Under the pieces are notes generated by a model. It did no database searches and was not told the origin of the DNA. It worked only from the letters and a program-made list of their open reading frames with translations. Of a DNA stretch of 19,662 bases, positions 1 through 6,460 are shown one piece after another. Location: positions 1 through 19,662 of the forward strand of contig DAOSMC010000008.1 in the NCBI GenBank assembly GCA_035369485.1, given 5' to 3'. The translations under genes and the position numbers were made by a program. Each line of letters starts with the position of its first letter. Within the stretch, counting starts at the first letter, position 1. The DNA comes from JAQVHD01 sp035369485 (lineage in GTDB: Bacteria; Patescibacteriota; Minisyncoccia; UBA6257; JAAZHW01).

Positions 1-158
1 CCCAGAAGAAAATGGAAGAATTGGCAGAAGAATTTAAGAAAAAAGGAGTTATTCGCAGTTGGAAGTTAAAAGATGTGGTTTTTGATTTAGATATAGAAAA
101 TAAACAAATTAAAGGAATAACGCCTACTGATTGGGAGAGGACGAAGATTGAAGAATAA
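1..158 (+). CDS. 3' end of an unidentified protein (partial)
   Basis: The frame is open from base 3 to a TAA at 156-158 and gives 51 residues, beginning QKKMEELAEEF and ending WERTKIEE. The start lies outside the window. The fragment is highly charged, with an amphipathic Lys/Glu helix at its start and an alternating hydrophobic stretch (VVFDLDIENKQIKGI) after it. That is too little to name a family. It is probably real because the frame uses the same A+T-rich codons as the genes downstream and is followed, about 150 bases on, by an intrinsic terminator. Confidence 0.55.
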   Translation, partial: QKKMEELAEEFKKKGVIRSWKLKDVVFDLDIENKQIKGITPTDWERTKIEE

Positions 159-162
159 GCTT

Positions 163-255
163 TTATAGAATACATTTTAACACACTGTCTACCGCATGGA
201 ATTTTGTACCGCGCAGGGCGCACGACCATGAATCTTGCGTGTGGTTTGCGGCCAT
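163..255. other. G+C-rich intergenic islet, possible structured RNA or dispersed repeat
   Basis: This stretch is clearly richer in G+C than the surrounding A+T-rich DNA. It has local self-complementarity: GCGC-AGG-GCGC at 211-221, CATGG/CCATG at 195-199 and 226-230, and CCGCA/TGCGG at 192-196 and 247-251. These pairings compete with each other, so no single fold stands out. A 30-codon ORF (ATG at 255 down to TAA at 163) runs on the minus strand but has no family resemblance. It could be an untranslated 3' region, a small RNA or one copy of a genome repeat. Confidence 0.3.
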
Positions 256-304
256 AAATCATCATATATACTTTTTTAATCCCATCAAATTTTGAATTTT
301 CCCT

Positions 305-331
305 AAAAACCCTCATTTATTGAGGGTTTTT
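305..331 (+). terminator. intrinsic terminator
   Basis: An 11-bp inverted repeat, AAAAACCCTCA / TGAGGGTTTTT, encloses the loop TTTAT. Its 3' arm ends in five T residues. The symmetric A and T tracts mean it could work in both directions. It closes the transcription unit of the partial gene at the window start. Confidence 0.85.
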
Positions 332-362
332 AAATTAAAGTTATCCACTTAATTACTTGCTT

Positions 363-391
363 TTGTATTTTATATTTGTTTTTGTTATAAT
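363..391 (+). promoter_or_regulatory. sigma-70-type promoter for the zinc-ribbon cluster
   Basis: TTGTAT at 363-368 and TATAAT at 386-391 are separated by 17 bp. A TG one base before the -10 makes it an extended -10 element. Transcription would begin near 398, leaving a long A-rich leader of about 110 nt before the ATG at 511. A second A+T run (AATATAATA near 430-440) could be an alternative -10 but has no clear -35. Confidence 0.6.
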
Positions 392-510
392 TAAAATGTT
401 TAGATTTCATTGTGAAATTAGATAATTAATAATATAATATTTATAATGATTAAAAATTAATTAAATTAAGGAAAAAGGTCAAAAATAAAAAAGTAAATAA
501 AATAAAAAAC

Positions 511-2349
511 ATGAAAAAATTTTGGCTCATTAGTCTTTTATTCGCCGGTTTAATGTTTGCCGGTACTAATTTGGTAATGGCTCAGCAAACATTGCCAGCC
601 GGTGGAGATAGTTTTGAATCAGCAAGTTTGATTCAGCCGGGTAAATATCAAAGCGGTTCTTTAGATGAAGAGACGGGGTTGGAAAAATATTATTTTATAG
701 AAGGAGTAAAGCCCGGTCAGGAAATTAAAATTAAAGGAGTTTTTATGGCGGGTAGTCATAGTACGTCCAATAAAATAATTCTTTATAATGAAGAGATGGA
801 AGAATTATTAAATGTCGACGATATAAATAATTCTTCTGTAGTACTTTCTGCTTCTTGGCTGCCTAACTCTGACCAGTCAAGTTATAAATACTACTTTAAA
901 ATTGTTAATGAGGGTAGTGATTTGTGGTATCAGACAGAATCTTTTACTTTAGAAATTTCTTTGGTTGATCGTTATGATGCTGGTAGTCAAACCGATGCTG
1001 GCGATACCATTGATAAAGCTTTGGCCATTGCTCCAGCAAGTAATTATCAATCATATCTGGCTGGCTGTTGCGCTTGTTCGCCATATCAGATCCAAGAGGG
1101 AGGAACGGATTTTAAAGATTTTTACAAAATTGCAGTTAAAAAAGGACAGACCTTAAACATAGAAGTAGTGCCTCCTTCAGAAGCCGAAATGGAGTTAGAG
1201 ATTTATAATACAAAAAGACAATTATTGGAATCTGAAACAGCTGAAAATGAGGGAGCAATTCTTACTACTTCTTTGAATGTAATTAATGACGGTGATATTT
1301 TCGTGGCTGTCATTTGCGGGGACTATTGTAGTTCAAAACTTGTTGCTTACACTTTGAATGTTACCACCGCAAGTGCGCCGGGAGAAAAACCGGTAATTGG
1401 TGAAGTTGCGTGCGGTGAAGATTCCGATTGCCCAGTGGGCCTTGTTTGTTCAGATGGTCAATGTGTTTCTGAATGTGCGAGTGATTCTGAGTGTGGAAAA
1501 GGATTAGTATGCCAAGAAGGAGTGTGTGTTTATAATATTTTTAATGATTTTTATAAACAGAGTGAAGGAGAAGAAGGAATGTGGAAAGGGTTTCCCGCGA
1601 TAGTTTCTAAAACATTATTTAGCGGTTGGCGTTTTTGGCTTTCTCTGGTATTAATAATCATTTTTTACATTTATTTTGCAATTTGCTTACAAACATTAGC
1701 AAAGAAAACTAATACTTCCAATGGTTGGCTTGCTTGGATTCCAGTGGCTAATCTTTTTCTAATGATTCAAATTGCTCAAAAACCTTTGTGGTGGTTTATT
1801 TTACTGTTAATTCCTATAGTTAATATCGTTATTGGCATTATTCTCTGGATGAAAATTGCAGAAAGAAGAGGAAAGCCGAATTGGTGGGGAATTTTACTTA
1901 TTGTGCCGGTAGTTGGTATTATTGTTCCCGGTTATTTAGCCTTTTCTGGAAAAGAAAAAATAGAAATTACTCCACCGTATACTGGCACGGGAACACAAGA
2001 AGCCAATAAACCAGTGGTTGGTTATCAACATCCTTGTAAATATTGCGGAAAATTAATTCCGCCAAATTCTGCTATTTGTCCTTTCTGCGGAAAAGCTAAT
2101 CCACTTGGACCTTATCGTTGTCCTAAATGCCACGAACCAATTGAAAAAGAATGGCAGGTCTGTCCAAATTGTAACCAAAATCTGAGAATTGTTTGTCCTC
2201 ATTGCGGAAAAATAACCTTTTTCGGCGACCATTGCGAGGATTGTGGAGCACGTCTTTTTGTTAAATGTCCTCATTGTGGACAAGAACAACCACCGCTAAC
2301 AGATAATTGTATTAAATGCGGAAACCCTCTTAAAGTCGAAAAGAGGTAA
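511..2349 (+). CDS. Membrane protein with secreted PPC-like and Cys-rich domains and cytosolic zinc ribbons
   Basis: The 612-residue product starts with a signal peptide (about 1-24, cleavage after VMA). Two beta-rich segments follow (about 30-152 and 160-285); their G-D-x-F/I-x-x-A-x-x-I and KGQ-type strands resemble bacterial pre-peptidase C-terminal (PPC) domains. Next are two Cys-rich repeats with the pattern C-x4-C-x5-C-x5-C (301-340). Residues 370-478 hold about three membrane segments with a WLAWIPVANLF motif, like DUF5684. The tail (509-606) carries successive CxxC pairs forming several zinc ribbons (C509/C512, C523/C526, C537/C540, C551/C554 and further pairs). The design suggests an envelope sensor or scaffold with a zinc-ribbon interaction module inside the cell. 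It is first in a five-gene cluster. No SD precedes the ATG. Domain names are by resemblance; the function is unknown. Confidence 0.85.
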   Translation: MKKFWLISLLFAGLMFAGTNLVMAQQTLPAGGDSFESASLIQPGKYQSGSLDEETGLEKYYFIEGVKPGQEIKIKGVFMAGSHSTSNKIILYNEEMEELLNVDDINNSSVVLSASWLPNSDQSSYKYYFKIVNEGSDLWYQTESFTLEISLVDRYDAGSQTDAGDTIDKALAIAPASNYQSYLAGCCACSPYQIQEGGTDFKDFYKIAVKKGQTLNIEVVPPSEAEMELEIYNTKRQLLESETAENEGAILTTSLNVINDGDIFVAVICGDYCSSKLVAYTLNVTTASAPGEKPVIGEVACGEDSDCPVGLVCSDGQCVSECASDSECGKGLVCQEGVCVYNIFNDFYKQSEGEEGMWKGFPAIVSKTLFSGWRFWLSLVLIIIFYIYFAICLQTLAKKTNTSNGWLAWIPVANLFLMIQIAQKPLWWFILLLIPIVNIVIGIILWMKIAERRGKPNWWGILLIVPVVGIIVPGYLAFSGKEKIEITPPYTGTGTQEANKPVVGYQHPCKYCGKLIPPNSAICPFCGKANPLGPYRCPKCHEPIEKEWQVCPNCNQNLRIVCPHCGKITFFGDHCEDCGARLFVKCPHCGQEQPPLTDNCIKCGNPLKVEKR

Positions 2350-2371
2350 ATTTAGAAATCTTTAAAAATAT

Positions 2372-3040
2372 ATGGCACTTCAACCATTTACAGATAATTT
2401 TACCGATAATTCAAGCGAAGCTGGCTTTCAATTTACCTTCAATTGCGCTCTTTGTGGCGAAGGTTATCAAACAAAATTTATTTCCTCAAAGTCTTATAAA
2501 AAGGGAAAAACAGCAAAGACTATTGGCGGTATTTTCGGAGCAGCGGCTCAAATGTTAGGAAAACATAATATCGGTTATGGAGTAGAAAGAGCCACCGATG
2601 TTCTTGGCGATAAATTTGGCGAAATGTCACCAGAATGGAGAAAAGAGCATGATACGGCTTTTGAAACTTCCCAGATTGAGGCCAAGGCGCATTTTCATCG
2701 CTGTCCCAAATGTACCAATTGGGTTTGCGAAAATTGTTGGAATGAGCAAGAAAACCTTTGTGTTTCTTGCGCGCCAAGAGAAGCCGTAGAGGTAGTTGCC
2801 GCCAGAGCTAAGAAAAAAGCCGAAGATATTGCCGGCAAAGCAGCGGCAACCCAAGTTTTTACCGGTGAAATAGAGGCAAGGCAAACTATCTGTCCTGCCT
2901 GTGGCAAGCCGGCTGGAACCGGTAAATTCTGCGTTAATTGCGGTGCTCCGTTAGAATTTGTAGCATGTTCTAAGTGTGGAGCAAAAAATCCGGTTGGTAC
3001 CAGATTTTGCGGCAATTGCGGAGAAAAATTAACAAATTAA
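2372..3040 (+). CDS. Soluble zinc-ribbon protein
   Basis: The 222-residue product has no signal or membrane segment apart from a short Gly/Ala-rich stretch (52-61). It has a CxxC at C25/C28, a Cys cluster at C111, C114, C119, C122, C130 and C133 around the motif HRCPKC-x4-VC, and two C-terminal zinc ribbons (C174/C177 with C187/C190; C199/C202 with C213/C216). An Ala/Lys-rich helix (about 137-165) links the two halves. I recognise the layout (RCPKC-W-VC-CW-N-LC-CAP followed by a double zinc ribbon) from uncharacterised bacterial zinc-ribbon proteins, but know of no assigned function. It lies 22 nt after the preceding gene. The shared zinc ribbons suggest the two proteins bind a common partner. 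ATG 2372 is the first in-frame ATG; there is no SD. Confidence 0.85.
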   Translation: MALQPFTDNFTDNSSEAGFQFTFNCALCGEGYQTKFISSKSYKKGKTAKTIGGIFGAAAQMLGKHNIGYGVERATDVLGDKFGEMSPEWRKEHDTAFETSQIEAKAHFHRCPKCTNWVCENCWNEQENLCVSCAPREAVEVVAARAKKKAEDIAGKAAATQVFTGEIEARQTICPACGKPAGTGKFCVNCGAPLEFVACSKCGAKNPVGTRFCGNCGEKLTN

Positions 3041-3056
3041 TATATTTAATAAATAT

Positions 3057-3341
3057 ATGAATCAAGCAATTTTTGTACCACAATCTATATTTAAAATTAG
3101 TGGAGAGGGTGTAGTTGTTACTGGTTTTTTGAAAAGCGGTGTTTTAAAGCCGGGAATGTTTACAGAAATAAAAAAACAAAAAATAAATATTATTAATATA
3201 GAAGCATTTAATAAAAAAATGGAAGAAATTAAAGAAACAGATTTAGCCGCTAAATCACTGGCAATAATTGTGCCCGAGGGCGCGGAAAAAATTTTAACAG
3301 GTTTTATAAATCAAGAATTAATTTTTATAGAGTCAAAATAA
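3057..3341 (+). CDS. Free-standing EF-Tu domain II-like beta-barrel protein
   Basis: This is a 94-residue protein. Residues 9-38 (IFKISGEGVVVTGFLKSGVL, then KPGMFTEI) follow the signature of translation-GTPase domain II, where EF-Tu reads vFsIsGrGTVVTGrVerG-ikvG-eveI. A later stretch, NIINIEAFNKKMEEI, matches the usual I-x-x-IE-F-x-K strand and loop. There is no GTPase domain, so this is the beta-barrel alone. Domain II binds aminoacyl-tRNA ends or rRNA in translation factors and serves elsewhere as a general interaction barrel. The gene sits 16 nt after the zinc-ribbon gene and 16 nt before the PH-like gene, so co-expression is likely. Family resemblance is by eye; the role is unknown. Confidence 0.8.
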   Translation: MNQAIFVPQSIFKISGEGVVVTGFLKSGVLKPGMFTEIKKQKINIINIEAFNKKMEEIKETDLAAKSLAIIVPEGAEKILTGFINQELIFIESK

Positions 3342-3357
3342 ATTATTAAATTATTAT

Positions 3358-4722
3358 ATGGAAGAAAAAGAAACAAGCAATCAACAAAAAGAATTGCAAC
3401 AAGTCGAAGAAGAAAATATAAACAATCAACAAGAAGAATCACCACAAGCTGAAGAAGAAAATAAAGAAAACCAATTTACTAAAACTGCTGTAGGTGAAGA
3501 AAAAAAAGAGCCGTCTGTCCTTTTTGAGGTAAAAGGGGATTTTGTTTTGATTGATGAAACGGGAAAAGAGAGTGAATCCGGCCAAGCAAAATTTGTTCTG
3601 GATGAAGAAAAAATTTCCGTTGCTTCAGAAAGTGGCAAGGCAACTTCTCTTCCCTTGAGAGACATTGGTGATTTTTTTGTTGAAGATTACAAAATCTACT
3701 TGCTGCTACCCAATGGTGGGAAAGTAATAATTGCTCAATTAGGTTATCAATATGAAGATTTTGTTAGAATACTTACTAATCTTCGCCATGAAATTATTCA
3801 AAAAGAACTTTTATTTAAAGAAGGCATTAGAAAGTCTGGTTTTGAAGGAGAATATGATTATCAAAGCGAAGGGAAAAGACATCATGGAAGGACAAAGGTT
3901 GAAATTTGCGATACGGGTTTGGTATTAAAACCCGAGCAAGGGGATTTAATCAGAATTCCTTATAGTGAAATTAGAGAAATTTCCGAAAAGGATTATAAAA
4001 TTTTTATCACTGCTCAAGCAACTTCACTAGAACTATCTCTTTTTGGAGAAAAGTTTAATAGTTTAAGCAGCGAATTGAAACGGGCCATGGCGGAATTGTC
4101 TTTGAGAACTCAAGAACTTTTGAAAGAATTTTTACCGGGGCTAGACCCTTTAACGATTAAAAAAGCCGCCGAACTTTTAAAAGATGGCAAAGCGATTAAC
4201 AAAGCCGAGCTTGATAAAATTTCGTCAAAAATTTGGTCCGAGTTGGAAAAAGAATTAAGCAAAATAGGTATTTTAGAATCTTACAATTATCTAAAATCTT
4301 TATCCAAAATCGGAGAAATTTTTGTTGGCATTAAAAGAGATTTAATGGGTGATTTAACCGGAGAATATGTTTGGTTTTTAATGCCAATTTCTTCTGAAAA
4401 GGGCGATAATTTTTTTGTTATGGAAGCGGGCTCTACTATTGAAGGCGGCGGAAAGGCAACTTATTTATTTAAAATGCCTACGGGTGAAGATATAGAAAAT
4501 TTAGTTCAAAAGTTTAATCGTTGCATGTTAGCTATAAATTTTCGTCGGGAACCAATTTATTTGAAAGATGAAGATTTGGAAAAACCTGATTATTCAAAAT
4601 ATAAAATAGCCATCAGTAAAATTCCGGAATTAAAACTTCTTCGTCAACTTTTCGCTGGCCGAGTTATTCATACATCTCCGGAAAATTGGAAAGAAAATAT
4701 AAACAAACTCATTAATCCGTAA
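3358..4722 (+). CDS. Protein with two PH-like repeats
   Basis: The 454-residue product has no signal or membrane segment. Residues 1-50 are a disordered Glu/Gln/Asn tail with two imperfect repeats (around NNQQEE). Two similar beta-rich units follow, about 57-150 and 163-250. Each has the pattern strand, LPLRDIGDFFVEDYKIYLLLP or IPYSEIREISEKDYKIFI, then strand and a C-terminal helix, which is how bacterial PH-like domains read. The rest (about 260-454) is a mixed helix/strand region I do not recognise; 'VWFLMPI' and 'GGGKATYLFKMP' suggest a third beta unit. The gene is tightly placed in the zinc-ribbon cluster and is probably a cytosolic adaptor. It starts at the first ATG, and the spacer is A+T only. 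Confidence 0.8.
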   Translation: MEEKETSNQQKELQQVEEENINNQQEESPQAEEENKENQFTKTAVGEEKKEPSVLFEVKGDFVLIDETGKESESGQAKFVLDEEKISVASESGKATSLPLRDIGDFFVEDYKIYLLLPNGGKVIIAQLGYQYEDFVRILTNLRHEIIQKELLFKEGIRKSGFEGEYDYQSEGKRHHGRTKVEICDTGLVLKPEQGDLIRIPYSEIREISEKDYKIFITAQATSLELSLFGEKFNSLSSELKRAMAELSLRTQELLKEFLPGLDPLTIKKAAELLKDGKAINKAELDKISSKIWSELEKELSKIGILESYNYLKSLSKIGEIFVGIKRDLMGDLTGEYVWFLMPISSEKGDNFFVMEAGSTIEGGGKATYLFKMPTGEDIENLVQKFNRCMLAINFRREPIYLKDEDLEKPDYSKYKIAISKIPELKLLRQLFAGRVIHTSPENWKENINKLINP

Positions 4723-4730
4723 TTACTTTT

Positions 4731-5891
4731 ATGAACTTAAAAGATTTTAAAATTGATCTACCAACAAACTGGCGGGAAATTTCTCGTTTTGGCACTGAAA
4801 ATCAATCTTCAATAAAAATTTATCACATCAGTCCATTATCAAAAGTTGATCCAGATATACGCGAAAATAAAATTTTACCCTCTTCAAATCCCAGGGTAAC
4901 TATTACTAGGGAAAGTGTCCCAGTGCCTAGGGGGGCGCCCATGCCCATAAAAGATTATTACGAAAGTATGAAAGTAGCGATTTCATGCGGTTTGTTGTCT
5001 GCTGATTGGACAAAAAAGATTGATAAGTTGCATAAAGATTCAATTAAACTTCATTGTCCTGATGATGGTGATTTTGACGCTGATATTGTCATTGCTCAAT
5101 TTCAGTCCGAAGAAATTGCTAAACAATACTTTAAAAATATGAGTTTAATGCCCACTCAAGGATTTGATGTTCCTATGCCCATGGGGAAAGACACCCAAAT
5201 GCCCGGAGCGCCAAAAGATTTAACTATCTATCAATATCTAAAGGATTTTGACAAATACCTATCCAAGGAATTTTTGGAAAAATATGTACCCAAAGAGCAA
5301 TTAGAAAAAATGGAGCCGGAGATTTTTGAAAAAATTAAAGAATCAAAACCGGAGATAAAAAAAATGCAATCCGAATTAAAAAATATCCAAGAGAAAAAAA
5401 TACCTGAAATAAAAAAACAATTTTTAAGTTCCGGAGTTCAATATAAAGAAGGAAAATACTTAGGTTGCGATGTTATTTATATGGAAAGCAAAAATTATTC
5501 GCCACCGCCAAAACCAAAATCATCATCTCAAAAATCCTCCGGAATTCGGGGAGGAGGTGGTTTGGAAACCAGATTTGATCCCTTACCAAAAATCCATCAA
5601 CCATACCAAAAAACTCTTATTATTTATCAGGCTCTTTTGATTAAAAATTTTGTTATCACCGGTAGTTTGTTGTCAATAATTAATGCTTCACTGCCGGGCA
5701 TAACACCTTGTTATTCATTAACAAAGTTTAAGAAAAAAATTTCAACTTTCAGAGAGGGAGGAGAAGTATTCAAAGATATTTCTATAGTGCCAATAGTAAG
5801 CAATTACGCTAAAGAGGGTTATTTATACAAAGAAGAGGTAGAAGAAATTCTCAAAAAAATAATCGCAAAACTATCAAAGAATGAAAAATAA
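4731..5891 (+). CDS. Unrecognised protein, last gene of the zinc-ribbon cluster
   Basis: The 386-residue protein begins 8 nt after the preceding stop. It starts MNLKDFKIDLPTNWREI with no signal peptide. About 65-75 and 148-165 contain short Met/Pro runs (PMPI, PMPMG, QMPG). A charged helical region (about 180-245, KxExIKExKPEIKKM) should form a coiled coil. A low-complexity Pro/Ser/Gly linker (about 257-280, PPPKPKSSSQK then GGGG) follows. The C-terminal part has a hydrophobic stretch (LIIYQALLIKNFVITGSLLSI) that is more likely a buried beta/alpha core than a membrane span. I do not recognise a family. Position and spacing tie it to the four genes upstream. Confidence 0.75.
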   Translation: MNLKDFKIDLPTNWREISRFGTENQSSIKIYHISPLSKVDPDIRENKILPSSNPRVTITRESVPVPRGAPMPIKDYYESMKVAISCGLLSADWTKKIDKLHKDSIKLHCPDDGDFDADIVIAQFQSEEIAKQYFKNMSLMPTQGFDVPMPMGKDTQMPGAPKDLTIYQYLKDFDKYLSKEFLEKYVPKEQLEKMEPEIFEKIKESKPEIKKMQSELKNIQEKKIPEIKKQFLSSGVQYKEGKYLGCDVIYMESKNYSPPPKPKSSSQKSSGIRGGGGLETRFDPLPKIHQPYQKTLIIYQALLIKNFVITGSLLSIINASLPGITPCYSLTKFKKKISTFREGGEVFKDISIVPIVSNYAKEGYLYKEEVEEILKKIIAKLSKNEK

Positions 5892-5980
5892 GTATTTAAG
5901 TATACTATTACTCTAAAAAAGGATTTATTGTCAAAGAATTACTTTAACTAAAACAAAAAATCTACTCGTTCTGAGCAATT

Positions 5981-6007
5981 TTGATTTTAAAAAATTTCTG
6001 ATATAAT
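5981..6007 (+). promoter_or_regulatory. extended -10 promoter of the structured RNA
   Basis: TGATATAAT at 5999-6007 is a perfect extended -10 (TG-n-TATAAT). TTGATT at 5981-5986 is a possible -35 at a short 15-bp spacing; an extended -10 can work with a poor -35. Transcription would begin about 6013-6015, which falls at the 5' strand of the closing helix of the RNA. That fit between start site and fold is the main argument for a dedicated RNA promoter. Confidence 0.65.
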
Positions 6008-6012
6008 TTTAT

Positions 6013-6259
6013 TGGAATAGCGAGAATTGGTATTCATCGGCTTTGCTGATGGCAGTGTTGCGCAATAAGTCCGCCATCCGTCTTTGTGCGGTGGATTTAC
6101 TCGAAAGGGTAGAAGGTGTGGTGAAAAGCAACATTGATTTACGGATATACCAAGAGCCGCATTCGCGGGAGCGAACAAAGAATAAAACAAACAATGAAAT
6201 CTTGTTTTTCTTTCAGCAGCTTGCTTTCCAATAAAAACCTCCCATTTCTGGGAGTTTTT
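6013..6259 (+). ncRNA. Structured non-coding RNA with pseudoknot, family unknown
   Basis: Both strands of every helix below can be read directly. Closing helix P1: 6010-6024 with 6220-6233 (14 pairs, one bulge). P2: TTGGTAT 6027-6033 with ATACCAA 6147-6153. Hairpin 6035-6040/6046-6051. P3: CAGTGTTGC 6053-6061 with GCAACATTG 6128-6136. P4: AAGTCCGCC 6067-6075 with GGTGGATTT 6090-6098. Its loop, ATCCGT 6076-6081, pairs perfectly with ACGGAT 6141-6146, a pseudoknot. P5: 6099-6102/6107-6110 with a GAAA tetraloop. P6: TTCGC 6162-6166 / GCGAA 6171-6175 with a GGGA tetraloop. P7: 6177-6190/6202-6213 with a 2-nt bulge. A promoter precedes it and an intrinsic terminator ends it. I could not match it to RNase P, tmRNA, SRP or 6S RNA. 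It may be a stand-alone RNA or, less likely, a leader controlling the GH130 genes. Confidence 0.75.
6233..6259 (+). terminator. intrinsic terminator of the structured RNA
   Basis: CTCCCA (6239-6244) pairs with TGGGAG (6249-6254) around the loop TTTC. AAAAA before it pairs with the T5 tract at 6255-6259 after a single C bulge. At DNA level the symmetry continues outward (TTCCAA 6226-6231 with TTGGAA 6261-6266). Only the inner part would be transcribed before release. Confidence 0.8.
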
Positions 6260-6362
6260 GTTGGAATAAATAATGAGTAGCGGGGTAAGGCAAGTTTATG
6301 CATAGTAGGTATTAGCATATTTTTCAAATTAGGGGAGGTGTTTTTTTGTTTATTTTATTATA

Positions 6363-6390
6363 TGGTATAATTAAATAAATTTGATATAAT
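6363..6390 (+). promoter_or_regulatory. candidate promoter(s) for the GH130 cluster
   Basis: There are two extended -10 elements close together: TGGTATAAT ending at 6371 and TGATATAAT ending at 6390. Neither has a convincing -35; the upstream bases are a T-rich run (6341-6360). Transcription from these would give 60-80 nt leaders before the ATG at 6461. The rest of 6260-6460 shows no gene. A GGGGAGGTG at 6332-6340 looks like a ribosome binding site but has no usable reading frame after it. Confidence 0.45.
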
Positions 6391-6460
6391 AAAAAGAGAG
6401 CATTTATTCATTAGTAGCCATTGGCCAATTTTAATAAGAGTTAAGAATAATTTTTAATCA

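Noticed and set aside
2695..3015. Minus-strand open frame of 106 codons
   Set aside because: It lies wholly inside the zinc-ribbon gene, whose Cys motifs are clearly real. No promoter or family support.
5892..5980. Possible terminator after the zinc-ribbon cluster (AGTAT/ATACT near 5891-5907)
   Set aside because: The arms are short, A+T only and lack a T tract, so support is too weak.
6155..6176. GAGCCG...GAAC hairpin resembling group II intron domain V
   Set aside because: It is too short, lacks the AGC triad in a paired position and has no other intron domains or reverse transcriptase nearby.
6043..6234. Open frame of 63 codons on the + strand, and overlapping minus-strand frames (5987-6327)
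   Set aside because: They cover the paired strands of the structured RNA, resemble no protein family and are cut by its terminator. RNA pairing explains the sequence better.
6013..6259. RNase P, tmRNA, SRP or 6S RNA
   Set aside because: The conserved blocks I know for these RNAs (for example the GAAAGTCC and ACAGA cores of RNase P, or the TTCGA loop and CCA end of tmRNA) are not present in the right arrangement, and the fold differs.
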